Positions 18,936-27,814 of a stretch of DNA of 45,535 nucleotides are shown one piece after another. The DNA is from Pseudomonadota bacterium (GTDB taxonomy: Bacteria; Desulfobacterota; Desulfobulbia; Desulfobulbales; JAGXFP01). A model generated the notes under the pieces. The model saw nothing but the letters and a program-made list of their open reading frames with translations. It searched no databases and was not told the origin of the DNA. The stretch lies in assembly GCA_018823285.1 (NCBI GenBank), contig JAHJIQ010000011.1, forward strand, positions 1-45,535, in the 5' to 3' direction. Numbering within the stretch: position 1 is the first letter of the stretch; each line of letters starts with the position of its first letter. The position numbers and the translations under genes were made by a program.

Positions 18936-19367
18936 ATGCAGGTACAACAGGTAGCTGTTTTTCTTGAAAACAAATCCGGCCGGCTTGCGGAGATCAGCCA
19001 TTGTCTGGCCGAAGGCGGGGTGAACATCCGGGCGCTCTCCCTTGCCGATACGGCCGACTTCGGAATCCTCCGGCTGGTCGCCGACAACACCGACAAGGCC
19101 AGGACGATCCTCAAAGAGAACGGCTTCACCGTCGGGGTTACCGAGGTGGTGGCCGTGGCCGCTGAAGACAGACCAGGAGGGCTCGACAAGATCCTCCAGG
19201 TGGTCAGCAAGGCATCTCTGAACGTCGAATACATGTACGCCTTCACCCAGAAAAGCGGCGAATCGGGGCTTCTGCTGTTCCGGTTCGACAATCAGGAACA
19301 GGCCATAGCGGCCTTCACCGGGGCGGGGATCAGGATTTTAAGTGGCGAAGAAGTCCACTCCATGTAA
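18936..19367 (+). CDS. Tandem ACT-domain regulatory protein
   Basis: The 143-residue protein consists of two ACT domains (about 1-70, QQVAVFLENKSGRLAEISHC, and 71-143, VAVAAEDRPGGLDKILQVV). ACT domains bind amino acids and regulate enzymes or transporters. The gene lies 13 bases after paaK with GGAGG before its ATG, so it is co-transcribed with iorAB-paaK and probably senses an aromatic or branched-chain amino acid for this pathway. No catalytic domain is attached. What it acts on is inferred only from position. Confidence 0.9.
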   Translation: MQVQQVAVFLENKSGRLAEISHCLAEGGVNIRALSLADTADFGILRLVADNTDKARTILKENGFTVGVTEVVAVAAEDRPGGLDKILQVVSKASLNVEYMYAFTQKSGESGLLLFRFDNQEQAIAAFTGAGIRILSGEEVHSM

Positions 19368-19464
19368 TTATAGGGCCTGCTCGGTAGTAAATTGGTATTT
19401 TCTTACCTGCAACAGATGCGTTGAAGGGGTTCCATATAACCATGATCAAGGAAAGGAGGAAAAG

Positions 19465-20634
19465 GTGAAAAGATTTATTTCTACAAGTGTTATTGCCGTC
19501 ACAGCCGCACTGGTGACATTTGCTTTACTGCTGCCCACCGGCTGCGCAAAGAAAGAAAAGGAAACCATCAAAATAGGGGCCATCCTTGCCGTCACCGGGC
19601 CCGCCTCCTTTCTCGGCGGCCCTGAGGCCAGGACCATCGAAATGCTGGCCGAAGAAATCAACGCCAAGGGCGGCGTCGACGGCCACAAGGTTGAGCTCGT
19701 CATCAAGGATTCCGGCGGCGACCCGGAAAAAGCCATTTCCTTCGCCAAACAGCTGATCGAGGAAGAGAAAGTCTTCGCGATCATCGGCCCTTCCACCAGC
19801 GGCGAAACCATGAAGATCAAACAGATCGCCGAGGAAGGCAAAACCATCCTTCTGTCCTGCGCCGCCGCCCAGGTCATCGTCAACCCGGTGGCCAAATATG
19901 TCTTCAAGACCCCGCAGAAAGACAGCCATGCCGTCCAGAAAATCTACACGGCGATGAAGGATCTGGGGATCACCAATATCGCGGTCCTGGCCGGCAACAC
20001 CGGTTTCGGCAAAGCGGGCAAGGAGCAGCTTCTCGAGATCGCCCCCACTTTCGGAATCAATGTGGTGATGGCCGAGGTGTATGACAAAAAAGCCACCGAC
20101 CTCTCTGCCGTTGTTGCCAAGCTGATGGCCAACAAGGACATCCAGGCCGTAGTCAACTGGTCCATCGTTCCGGCCCAGGGAATTCTGGCCAAGAACATGC
20201 GCCAGGCCGGCTGGGACGCTCCCCTGTTCCAGAGTCACGGCTTCGGTAACATCAAGTATGTTGAAGCGGGCGGCGCCGCCGCCGAAGGCATCATCTTCCC
20301 GGCCGGCAAACTCCTGGCCCCCGACATGCTGGCCGACAGCGACCCGCAGAAAGCAGTGCTGATCAAATACACTCAAGACTACGAAGGCAAGTACAACGAG
20401 CCGGTCTCGACCTTCGGCGGCCACGCTTTTGATGCCTTCAAGATTCTCTGCCGCGCCATCGAGCAGGCCGGAACGGACCGGGAGAAAGTCCGGAACGCGG
20501 TTGAAAACATGAAGGGCTTTGCCGGCACCGGCGGCATTTTCAACTTCACCGCGGAAGATCATAACGGCCTCGACATCGACGCCTTCGCCATGTGGACGGT
20601 GAAAGACGGCAAATTCGTTCCGTACACCAAGTAG
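19465..20634 (+). CDS. livK: Branched-chain/aromatic amino acid ABC transporter, substrate-binding lipoprotein
   Basis: From GTG 19465, with AAGGAGG six bases upstream, the protein has 389 residues. The open frame back to 19342 overlaps the ACT gene and is not used. The N-terminus is a lipoprotein signal peptide (KRFISTSVIAVTAALV, lipobox LPTGC), so the mature protein is anchored by a cysteine at the cell envelope. The rest is a type I periplasmic binding fold of the Leu/Ile/Val group (IGAILAVTGPASFLGG, IIGPSTSGETMKI, FGGHAFDAFKILCRAI). Its position after ior-paaK-ACT suggests the ligand may be an aromatic or branched-chain amino acid or an aryl acid. A terminator-like hairpin follows, which would let it be made in excess over the membrane subunits. 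Confidence 0.94.
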   Translation: MKRFISTSVIAVTAALVTFALLLPTGCAKKEKETIKIGAILAVTGPASFLGGPEARTIEMLAEEINAKGGVDGHKVELVIKDSGGDPEKAISFAKQLIEEEKVFAIIGPSTSGETMKIKQIAEEGKTILLSCAAAQVIVNPVAKYVFKTPQKDSHAVQKIYTAMKDLGITNIAVLAGNTGFGKAGKEQLLEIAPTFGINVVMAEVYDKKATDLSAVVAKLMANKDIQAVVNWSIVPAQGILAKNMRQAGWDAPLFQSHGFGNIKYVEAGGAAAEGIIFPAGKLLAPDMLADSDPQKAVLIKYTQDYEGKYNEPVSTFGGHAFDAFKILCRAIEQAGTDREKVRNAVENMKGFAGTGGIFNFTAEDHNGLDIDAFAMWTVKDGKFVPYTK

Positions 20635-20658
20635 TTTATAACCGTTTCGTATTTTCCG

Positions 20659-20697
20659 GCCGCCGTCAGTGCCGTAGCAACCTGGCGGCGGCTTTTT
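20659..20697 (+). terminator. Terminator or attenuator between livK and livH
   Basis: An 11-bp stem with one G-T pair, GCCGCCGTCAG (20659-20669) with CTGGCGGCGGC (20682-20692), is followed by five T residues (20693-20697). Its place 24 bases after livK suits partial termination that raises binding-protein level relative to the permease. Confidence 0.8.
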
Positions 20698-20706
20698 ATG
20701 TATGCC

Positions 20707-20804
20707 AAGTGCCTGAAGTTTAAAGTTTACAGTGCCTAAAGTTAGCGACACGCCACCATAAACTTTAGCACTCTAGGCACTTACAACTTTAGGCACTGTT
20801 TTTT
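20707..20804. repeat. Cluster of AGTGCCTAAAGTT inverted repeats upstream of livH
   Basis: A 13-bp perfect inverted repeat (AGTGCCTAAAGTT at 20731-20743, AACTTTAGGCACT at 20785-20797) is nested with a second pair (AAGTGCCT at 20707-20714, AGGCACTT at 20775-20782) and further degenerate copies (AACTTTAGCACT). Six T residues (20799-20804) end three bases before the livH ATG. The whole can fold into a large branched hairpin with terminator-like character. It looks like a dispersed intergenic repeat. Confidence 0.75.
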
Positions 20805-20807
20805 CCG

Positions 20808-21698
20808 ATGACGAGCCAGCTTTTCCTCCAATACCTCTTTGCCGGACTGACTTACGGCATCATCTATGCCATAGTCGCCATCGGCTTCAATATCATTTAC
20901 AACACCACCGGAATCATCAATTTCGCCCAGGGTGAATTCGTGATGCTCGGCGGCATGATCGCCATCTCACTGAACCAGATCATGCCGATGCCGGTGGCAA
21001 TTACCATTGCAGTTCTCTTCACCATGGTCATCGGCGCCCTGATTGAGATTATCTTTATCCGCTGGCTCGACCGGCCGTCTGTATTGCGGATGATCATCAT
21101 CACCATCGGCATCTCGATCCTGATCAGGGAAGCGGCACTCCATATCTGGGGTGAGAGTGTGCGTTCGCTGCCATATTTCATGGGCAACGAAATCACCGCC
21201 ATCTCCATCTTCGGAACCAGAATCTCACCGCAGGTTCTCTGGGTGATGGGGGTCTGCTCGGTCATGGTTGTTCTGCTCAGTCTTTTTTTCCGATTCACCC
21301 TGACCGGGCAGAAAATGCAGGCCTGCGCCGCCAACCGCACCGCCGCGACCCTCTGCGGGATCAACACCCGCAACATGGTCACCCTCTCCTTCATGCTCAG
21401 CGCGGGGATCGGTGCCCTGGCCGGATGCGTGATGTCGCCGATCACTTACACCCAGTATGACGGAGGCACCGGGCTTGCCATCAAGGGATTCACGGTCGCC
21501 ATCATGGGCGGCCTCGGCAACAGCATGGGGGCGGTCGCCGCCGGGTTCATGCTCGGTCTCCTGGAGGCCTTCAGCATCAGTGTACTGCCACTCGCGTTTC
21601 AGGACGCCATCTCGATCGGCATCCTGCTGATCATTCTTTTTGCAAGACCGCACGGCCTTTTCGGTCGGAGTGATGCGGCGGGATTGAAGGAGTTCTGA
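20808..21698 (+). CDS. livH: Branched-chain amino acid ABC transporter permease LivH
   Basis: The 296-residue integral membrane protein has about eight hydrophobic helices and the LivH pattern at both ends (FAGLTYGIIYAIVAIGFNIIYNT, GIINFAQGEFVMLGG; later MGGLGNSMGAVAAGFMLGLLEA). It pairs with LivM to form the permease. The ATG fits the family start, but no ribosome-binding site precedes it: a repeat cluster ending in a T run stands in that place. Its stop overlaps the livM start by one base (TGATG). Confidence 0.95.
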   Translation: MTSQLFLQYLFAGLTYGIIYAIVAIGFNIIYNTTGIINFAQGEFVMLGGMIAISLNQIMPMPVAITIAVLFTMVIGALIEIIFIRWLDRPSVLRMIIITIGISILIREAALHIWGESVRSLPYFMGNEITAISIFGTRISPQVLWVMGVCSVMVVLLSLFFRFTLTGQKMQACAANRTAATLCGINTRNMVTLSFMLSAGIGALAGCVMSPITYTQYDGGTGLAIKGFTVAIMGGLGNSMGAVAAGFMLGLLEAFSISVLPLAFQDAISIGILLIILFARPHGLFGRSDAAGLKEF

Positions 21699-22756
21699 TG
21701 AAAAAATTCCTTCCTGTACTGATCCTGCTGACGCTGGTGGTCGCCGTGCAGATCCTGACCCAGTTGACCGGAACCACCTATTACCTGACCCAGTTGACCA
21801 TGAGCGCCTATTATTGCGTAGTGATCATCGGCCTCTGCCTGCTGATGGGCTACGCCGGACAAATTTCCCTCGGTCATGCAGGTTTCTTCGCCATCGGCGG
21901 CTATATGTCGGCCATGCTGACGACCCACAACCTGATCCCCTACCAGAATCACATCCTGGTAAAACTGGCGGAAACCCTTGGCGTTCTGGTCGGGAAAATC
22001 GACACCTTCGGCGAACCTCTCCTGGTCTTTCATCCCTGGATCGCCTGTATCATCGCCATTCTTCTTGCCCTGATAATCGCCTTTGTGATCGGCATCCCGG
22101 TCCTGAAATTAAAAGGCCACTACCTGGCTATGGCTACCCTCGGGTTCGGCATCATCATCTACCGGATCGCGCTGGCCTCAGCCATCTTCGGCGAGGCGGA
22201 TGGGATTTCCGAAGTTCCCGGATTTACCCTCCTGCCCGGGATGACCGTGAACGGCGGTTTCGGCTCAAGAATCAGTAACTACTATATTGCCTGGGCCATG
22301 GTCCTGCTGACCATGCTCTGTTTCATCAACCTGGTCGGCTCCAGGGTCGGCCGCGCCCTGAGGGCCATTCACGGGTCCGAGGACGCAGCCAACGCGATGG
22401 GCGTCAACACCCCCCGCTACAAACTGAAAACCTTTGTCTTCAGCGCTGGCCTCGCAGCGCTGGCCGGAGTATTCCTGACCCATTACAATGGCGGGATCGG
22501 CCCATCCGAAGCCTCGATCATGAAATCGGTCCGCTATGTGGCCATTGTGGCCATCGGCGGCATGGCAAATCTCTGGGGCGCCTTGACCATGGGGGTGATC
22601 CTTAACTTCCTGTCGTTGCGGGGCGTTTTCGGCTCGTATGACGAAGCGGTCTTCGGCACAATCCTGATCGTCATCATGCTCTTTGCCCCGGAAGGGCTGC
22701 TGCGACTGAGCCTGCTCCATAAAGTGAAAAGGTTTCTCGGGAGAGGTGAATCATGA
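21698..22756 (+). CDS. livM: Branched-chain amino acid ABC transporter permease LivM
   Basis: The 352-residue membrane protein has the LivM hallmarks: GYAGQISLGHAGFFAIGGY, then GHYLAMATLGFGIIIYRI, and GRALRAIHGSEDAANAMGVN, the cytoplasmic EAA-like coupling loop. It overlaps livH by one base and livG by four, so translation is coupled. The segment near residues 75-125 between early helices is longer than in the E. coli protein. Confidence 0.95.
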   Translation: MKKFLPVLILLTLVVAVQILTQLTGTTYYLTQLTMSAYYCVVIIGLCLLMGYAGQISLGHAGFFAIGGYMSAMLTTHNLIPYQNHILVKLAETLGVLVGKIDTFGEPLLVFHPWIACIIAILLALIIAFVIGIPVLKLKGHYLAMATLGFGIIIYRIALASAIFGEADGISEVPGFTLLPGMTVNGGFGSRISNYYIAWAMVLLTMLCFINLVGSRVGRALRAIHGSEDAANAMGVNTPRYKLKTFVFSAGLAALAGVFLTHYNGGIGPSEASIMKSVRYVAIVAIGGMANLWGALTMGVILNFLSLRGVFGSYDEAVFGTILIVIMLFAPEGLLRLSLLHKVKRFLGRGES

Positions 22757-23520
22757 CAACCCTTCTTGAGGCCAGAAATCTGAACCGGAGTTTCGGCGGC
22801 CTGAAAGCGGTGAGCGACGTCAGTTTTCAGGTGGCAGAAAACCAGATCAAGGCGGTCATCGGCCCGAACGGGGCGGGAAAAACCACACTGTTCAACCTGA
22901 TCTCGGGTGCTCTGCCCGTGAATTCAGGAAAGGTCCTCTTCCAAAACCGGGAAATTCAGGGGTTGCAGCCCTACCAGATTGCGGCTCGCGGCATTGCCAG
23001 GACCTACCAGAACATCAAACTGTTCCCGGGCATGACCGCCCTGGAAAACGTGATGGTCGGCAGGCATTGCCGGAGCCGGGCCGGTTTTGTGGCGAGCATC
23101 CTGAACCTGCCCGCCACCAGGAAAGAAGAACGGACCATCCGGGAAAGCGCCATGGAACTACTGGCGCTGCTGGAAATTGAGGAACTTGCCGATGTCGAGG
23201 CGAAAAGCCTTGCCTTCGGACAACAGCGGGCCGTTGAGTTCGCGAGAGCCCTGGCGGCGGAACCATCACTCCTGCTTCTCGACGAACCGGCGGCGGGACT
23301 CAACATCTATGAAACCGCAGAGATCGCCCGCCTGATCACTAAGATCAGGGACCGGGGAATCACGGTCCTGCTGGTTGAACATGACATGTCGCTGGTCATG
23401 GATATCTCCGACGAAATCGTGGTTTTAAGCTTCGGGCAGAAAATTGCCGAAGACCTGCCTGCCGGTATCCAGCAAAACCCGGAAGTCATCCAGATCTACC
23501 TGGGAGACGGCAATGCTTAA
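22753..23520 (+). CDS. livG: Branched-chain amino acid ABC transporter ATPase LivG
   Basis: The 255-residue ABC ATPase has Walker A GPNGAGKTT, Q-loop region GIARTYQNIKLFPGMTALENVMVG (typical of LivG), signature LAFGQQRAVEFARAL and Walker B LLLLDEPAAGL. The signature reads LAFGQ in place of LSGGQ, as is usual in LivG. It overlaps livM by four bases, and its own end overlaps the livF start. Confidence 0.95.
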   Translation: MTTLLEARNLNRSFGGLKAVSDVSFQVAENQIKAVIGPNGAGKTTLFNLISGALPVNSGKVLFQNREIQGLQPYQIAARGIARTYQNIKLFPGMTALENVMVGRHCRSRAGFVASILNLPATRKEERTIRESAMELLALLEIEELADVEAKSLAFGQQRAVEFARALAAEPSLLLLDEPAAGLNIYETAEIARLITKIRDRGITVLLVEHDMSLVMDISDEIVVLSFGQKIAEDLPAGIQQNPEVIQIYLGDGNA

Positions 23521-24232
23521 GATAAAAAACCTGGAAGCCGGCTATGGCAAACTGCGGGTATTAAAAAAGATCTCCCTGCACGTGAATCCCGGCGAAATCG
23601 TCACCCTGATCGGGGCCAACGGGGCTGGAAAAACCACGCTTCTGAGTACGATCACCGGCCTGGTTCGGGCCGCCGGCGGGGAAGTCGTTCTCCGCGGAGA
23701 AAACATTGAACACCTGGCTGCGGAAAAGATCGTCTTCCGCGGCTGCTCGCTGGTCCCGGAAGGCAGGCAGGTCTTCGTCACCATGACCGTTGAGGAAAAT
23801 CTCGTGCTCGGCGGCTACCCGCAGTATAAAAAAGGAAACCGCAAGTTCCGGGACAATCTGGCGCACATCTATGAACTCTTCCCGGTTCTGCGGGAGAGGC
23901 GCGACCAGCTCGCCGGGACCCTTTCCGGCGGGGAACAGCAGATGCTCGCCATGGGCCGGGCAATGATGGCCAAACCGGCCCTGATCATGCTGGACGAACC
24001 CTCCACCGGCCTTGCTCCCCTCGTGGTCAAGGCAATTTTCCGGGTCATCAGAAAACTGCGGGAAGAGGGCAACACGGTGCTCCTGATCGAACAGAACGCC
24101 AATGCCGCTCTCGCCATCGCCGACCGCGGCTATGTGCTTGAAACAGGCAAGATCATTCTCCAGGGCCCGGCACAGGATCTTCTGGCCAACAAGGATGTCC
24201 AGCGGGCCTATCTGGGAAGGGATGTGGAATAG
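23513..24232 (+). CDS. livF: Branched-chain amino acid ABC transporter ATPase LivF
   Basis: From ATG 23513, which overlaps the livG stop by eight bases, the protein has 239 residues, normal for LivF; the frame is open further upstream inside livG, but that is not protein-like. Motifs are GANGAGKTTLLSTITG, LVPEGRQVFVTMTVEENL (LivF Q-loop), LSGGEQQMLAMGRAMMAKP and LIMLDEPSTGLAP. It closes the livKHMGF transporter. Confidence 0.95.
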   Translation: MLKIKNLEAGYGKLRVLKKISLHVNPGEIVTLIGANGAGKTTLLSTITGLVRAAGGEVVLRGENIEHLAAEKIVFRGCSLVPEGRQVFVTMTVEENLVLGGYPQYKKGNRKFRDNLAHIYELFPVLRERRDQLAGTLSGGEQQMLAMGRAMMAKPALIMLDEPSTGLAPLVVKAIFRVIRKLREEGNTVLLIEQNANAALAIADRGYVLETGKIILQGPAQDLLANKDVQRAYLGRDVE

Positions 24233-24255
24233 AGGAAATCGTCTGAAGTTTATCG

Positions 24256-24271
24256 TATCACAAGTGTGATA
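24256..24271. promoter_or_regulatory. Palindromic operator-like site before second paaK
   Basis: TATCACA and TGTGATA form a perfect 7-bp inverted repeat around AG, 45 bases before the start of the second phenylacetate-CoA ligase gene. The size suits a dimeric helix-turn-helix regulator. The half-site is shared with CRP/FNR-type boxes, but the spacing is not, so no regulator is assigned. Confidence 0.4.
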
Positions 24272-24316
24272 GATTAGTATTCCGGACACCTCAGATAAAA
24301 CAGATGAGGAGGAACC

Positions 24317-25615
24317 ATGTACTGGGAACAGGACAAAGAATGCATCAGCAGGGAAGACCTTGAGCAGCTCCAGCTGGAAAGACTTCAGTCAACCCTCTAT
24401 CGGGTGGCCACCCATGTGCCGTTTTATCGCAAGAAATTCAAAGAGCTGCAGATCGATCCGGATGGTTTCAGCTCCCTGGCCGATCTGCGTAAACTCCCCT
24501 TCACCACCAAACAGGACCTGCGTGACAATTACCCTTACGGCCTCTTCGCCGTCCCGCTGCGGGAGGTGGTGCGCGTCCACGCCTCTTCGGGCACAACCGG
24601 CCAGGCGACGGTGGTCGGCTATACCAGAAACGATATCAAAAACTGGTCTTCCCTGGTGGCCCGGGTCCTCACCGGGGCCGGGGTCAGCCAGGATGATGTG
24701 GTCCAGATCGCCTTCGGTTACGGGCTTTTCACCGGCGGCTTCGGCCTGCATTACGGAGCGGAACTGGTCGGCGCGTCGGTCATCCCGATCTCTTCCGGCA
24801 ACACCAAGCGCCAGATCCAGATCATGCAGGATTTCCGGACCACCGCCCTGGTCTGCACCCCGAGCTACGCCCTGCTGCTGGCCGATGTGATAGAGGAAAA
24901 AAACATCAACATCAACACCCTGTCCCTGAAATACGGCCTGTTCGGCGGTGAACCGTGGTCCGAGGCGATGCGCAATGAAATCCAGAACAAACTGAAGATC
25001 ATCGCCACCGACAATTACGGCCTCTCCGAGGTCATGGGGCCGGGGGTTGCCGGCGAATGCCAGGAGAGAAAGGGTCTGCACATGAATGAAGACCACTTCC
25101 TGTTCGAAATCATCAACCCCGATACTCTGGAGCCGGTCCTTCCAGGTGAAGTGGGGGAACTGGTCATCACCACCCTGACCAAGGAGGCCTTCCCGGTCAT
25201 CCGGTACCGGACCCGGGACCTCACCCGACTGATCCCCGAACCGTGTCCCTGCGGCCGCACCCTGACCAGAATGCAGCGGGTTTTGGGACGCACCGATGAC
25301 ATGCTGATCATCAAAGGAGTCAACGTCTACCCGTCCCAGATCGAGGAAGTCCTGTTCGAGATCGAAGGAACCAAGCCCCATTACCAGATAGTGATTGAGA
25401 GAGAAGGGAGACTCGACAAGATCACCGTGCTGGTCGAGGTCATTGAATCGATCTTCTTCGACCAGATGAAAAAACAGCGGGAGATGGTCGACCTGATCAA
25501 GGGCAGGCTGAACAGCGAACTCGGCATCGGGGTCGAAATCAAACTGGTCGAAGAAAAAAGCCTGGAACGCTCCGAAGGGAAGGCCCGGCGGATTATCGAC
25601 AAGAGAAAGCTGTGA
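24317..25615 (+). CDS. paaK: Phenylacetate-CoA ligase (second copy)
   Basis: This 432-residue enzyme shares all the adenylate-forming motifs of the copy at 17621: [72 protein letters not shown] and [11 protein letters not shown]. The two differ at many positions, so they are old paralogues and probably prefer different aryl or branched acids. GAGGAGG precedes the ATG. It follows the liv operon after 84 bases that include a palindromic site, so it may have its own promoter. Two ligases may separate indoleacetate-like from phenylacetate-like substrates; that is inference. Confidence 0.94.
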   Translation: MYWEQDKECISREDLEQLQLERLQSTLYRVATHVPFYRKKFKELQIDPDGFSSLADLRKLPFTTKQDLRDNYPYGLFAVPLREVVRVHASSGTTGQATVVGYTRNDIKNWSSLVARVLTGAGVSQDDVVQIAFGYGLFTGGFGLHYGAELVGASVIPISSGNTKRQIQIMQDFRTTALVCTPSYALLLADVIEEKNININTLSLKYGLFGGEPWSEAMRNEIQNKLKIIATDNYGLSEVMGPGVAGECQERKGLHMNEDHFLFEIINPDTLEPVLPGEVGELVITTLTKEAFPVIRYRTRDLTRLIPEPCPCGRTLTRMQRVLGRTDDMLIIKGVNVYPSQIEEVLFEIEGTKPHYQIVIEREGRLDKITVLVEVIESIFFDQMKKQREMVDLIKGRLNSELGIGVEIKLVEEKSLERSEGKARRIIDKRKL

Positions 25616-25642
25616 AAGGGATTTCCTGACCGGGATTTACAA

Positions 25643-27040
25643 ATGCTCCCTCCTATCCGTCAGCCGATGATGATCCCGACTCTCAGAAAGTATTTGCCGC
25701 CGATAACCCTACCGGTTATCTTTTTCGCCCTGATTGTCTGCCTTGGTGCGATACTCCTGCACAGCGGGTCGAGCCACGGCGACAAGAACTTATCCTGGAC
25801 CGACGCTGTCTTCACGGCAACGTCCGCGGTCTGCGTCACCGGCCTGACCGTGGTGGACACCGGCTCTTTCTTCAACGGCTTCGGCCAGGGAACCATTCTG
25901 CTCCTGATCCAGGTCGGCGGTCTGGGAATCATGACCTTTACCAGCCTGCTCTTTTACCTCTGGCGGCAGCGGGTCTCTTTGACCGACCAGATCGCGGTCG
26001 GCCAGGCGATCCTCCGTGACAGCTCCTCTCACCTGGGCTCTTTTCTCAAACAGATGCTCCTGATGACCCTGCTGATCGAGATCGGCGGCGCACTCCTCCT
26101 GTTCCTGGCCGCCCCGTCTTCAATCAGCCCGTATTCTGCAGTATTTCACGCTGTTTCGGCCTTCTGCAACGCAGGGTTTGCTCTCCACCCGGACAGTCTT
26201 GTTGCCTGGAAGGGCAACTGGCCCGTCAACCTCATTGTCATGGCACTGATCATCATCGGCGGCCTTGGTTTCTCGGTGCTCCTGGAGCTCCGAATCTTTT
26301 TCGCCGGCCTTCTAGGAAAATCCACGGGACGGAAAAAACCCCCTCGTTTGAGCTGGTACGCCCTGACGGTCATCAAGACCTCTCTTGCTCTCATTCTGGC
26401 AGGCTGGGCGGCCATTTTTCTGGCCGAATTCATCGGTTTTCAGAAACCCGCCAACTGGTCTGAATCGATCCTTGCCGCTCTCTTTCAATCGGTTACCTGC
26501 CGTACCGCCGGGTTCAACACTCTCGACATCGGCAATATGACAAATATTTCCCTGCTGCTCATGATTGTCCTGATGTTTATCGGTGGCGCACCAGGTTCCT
26601 GCGCGGGTGGGATCAAGGTTTCAACATTCAGGGTTTTCTGGGCTTTTATCATCAGTCAACTGCAGGGCCGCAACCAGGTGATCGTCGGCCGTTTTGCCAT
26701 ATCCGGAAAAGATGTAAGCAGGACGTTGATCCTCATTATTTTTACCGCGGTGGTCATTTTTTCGGCTACATTGCTTCTCTCGGCCACCGAAGGCGGAAAT
26801 ATTCCCCACCCTCAGGCCAGGGGGCAGCTCCTGGAAATCCTTTTCGAGGTGGTTTCCGCCATGGGCACGGTAGGCCTCTCCACCGGCCTGACGGCAAAAT
26901 TATCCACGCCCGGCAAATGGATCGTCATTCTGCTGATGTTTATCGGCAGACTGGGGCCTCTGGTCTTTCTCGCGGTCCTTCAGGAGTTACGCAGGGATAA
27001 ACTTTATTTACTGCCCGAAGAAAATATCATGATCGGCTGA
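25643..27040 (+). CDS. ktrB: Ktr/Trk-type potassium uptake channel subunit
   Basis: The 465-residue membrane protein has the four pore repeats of the Trk/Ktr/HKT superfamily, with selectivity-filter sequences SAVCVTGLTVVDT, SAFCNAGFAL, SVTCRTAGFNT and SAMGTVGLSTG and the GGAPGSCAGGIK segment after the third. Length and N-terminus match KtrB more closely than TrkH. It allows Na+- or membrane-potential-driven K+ entry in the inner membrane. The start could be 25643 or an internal ATG at 25667. It starts 27 bases after the second paaK, and ktrA follows 42 bases later. Confidence 0.93.
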   Translation: MLPPIRQPMMIPTLRKYLPPITLPVIFFALIVCLGAILLHSGSSHGDKNLSWTDAVFTATSAVCVTGLTVVDTGSFFNGFGQGTILLLIQVGGLGIMTFTSLLFYLWRQRVSLTDQIAVGQAILRDSSSHLGSFLKQMLLMTLLIEIGGALLLFLAAPSSISPYSAVFHAVSAFCNAGFALHPDSLVAWKGNWPVNLIVMALIIIGGLGFSVLLELRIFFAGLLGKSTGRKKPPRLSWYALTVIKTSLALILAGWAAIFLAEFIGFQKPANWSESILAALFQSVTCRTAGFNTLDIGNMTNISLLLMIVLMFIGGAPGSCAGGIKVSTFRVFWAFIISQLQGRNQVIVGRFAISGKDVSRTLILIIFTAVVIFSATLLLSATEGGNIPHPQARGQLLEILFEVVSAMGTVGLSTGLTAKLSTPGKWIVILLMFIGRLGPLVFLAVLQELRRDKLYLLPEENIMIG

Positions 27041-27082
27041 CGGCTTTCCCAGAAACGATCCAAAAGAATCAAGAGGTGCTCA

Positions 27083-27739
27083 ATGTCAGAGTTTGTACAG
27101 GCGGGAATTATCGGTTTGGGCAAGTTCGGCTTCACCTTCGGGGAAACCTTGATCCGCCAGGGAGTGAACGTTCTTGGTATCGATAGCAATCCGGATCATG
27201 TGAAGCGGGCCCAGCACGTTTTTACCCGGACCCTGCAGGCCGATGCCTCGGACAAGGAGACCCTGATCCAGACCGGAATCACCGATATGAGCCATGTCCT
27301 GGTCAGTGTCGGAGAATCAATAGCCGCCAGCACCATGATCTCCATGTACCTTAAGGAACTGGGGGTCCCGCTGGTCTGGGTGAAGGCGATCAATGCCGAC
27401 CACGCAAACCTGTTGCGGAAAGTCGGTGTGGATGATGTGATCATTCCGGAAGAAATGGCGGCCAGACAACTTGCCAACCGGTTGACCATTCCGGGCTTTA
27501 TCGATTACTTTCCTTTCAACAAGGAGATGATCCTGCGGGAAATCAATATTGAAAAATGGTCCGGGTTGTCCCTGAAAGAAATCGGACTGACCAACCGTTA
27601 CCAGATCCAGGCCATCGCTTTGAAAAAGAAGAACGAATGCGATTATTCGTTCATCCCCAAAGCGGATGAACCATTGCAGGAGGGGGATAAACTGGTCGTG
27701 ATCGGTGAAATCGGACATCTTGACAAGATACGTCCATAG
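27083..27739 (+). CDS. ktrA: Ktr/Trk potassium uptake regulatory subunit (RCK)
   Basis: The 218-residue soluble protein has a TrkA-N Rossmann domain (GIIGLGKFGFTFGETLIRQG, then D at the end of strand two in LGIDSNPDHV) and a TrkA-C domain (about 140-218, EINIEKWSGLSLKEIGL, EGDKLVVIGEIG). It forms the cytoplasmic octameric ring that gates KtrB in response to ATP/ADP or NAD(H). The length and single N+C domain unit mark it as KtrA and not the double-unit TrkA. GAGG lies before its ATG. Confidence 0.93.
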   Translation: MSEFVQAGIIGLGKFGFTFGETLIRQGVNVLGIDSNPDHVKRAQHVFTRTLQADASDKETLIQTGITDMSHVLVSVGESIAASTMISMYLKELGVPLVWVKAINADHANLLRKVGVDDVIIPEEMAARQLANRLTIPGFIDYFPFNKEMILREINIEKWSGLSLKEIGLTNRYQIQAIALKKKNECDYSFIPKADEPLQEGDKLVVIGEIGHLDKIRP

Positions 27740-27814
27740 AATAAAAATCAATCCGGGTTAGCACCACTGCCGGAATCCATTTATCATCAGTTCACTTAAA
27801 AAAAAGGAGCTCCC

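Noticed and set aside
19525..20751. 408-codon open frame on the minus strand
   Set aside because: Antisense to livK and spans the terminator and repeat; composition is not protein-like.
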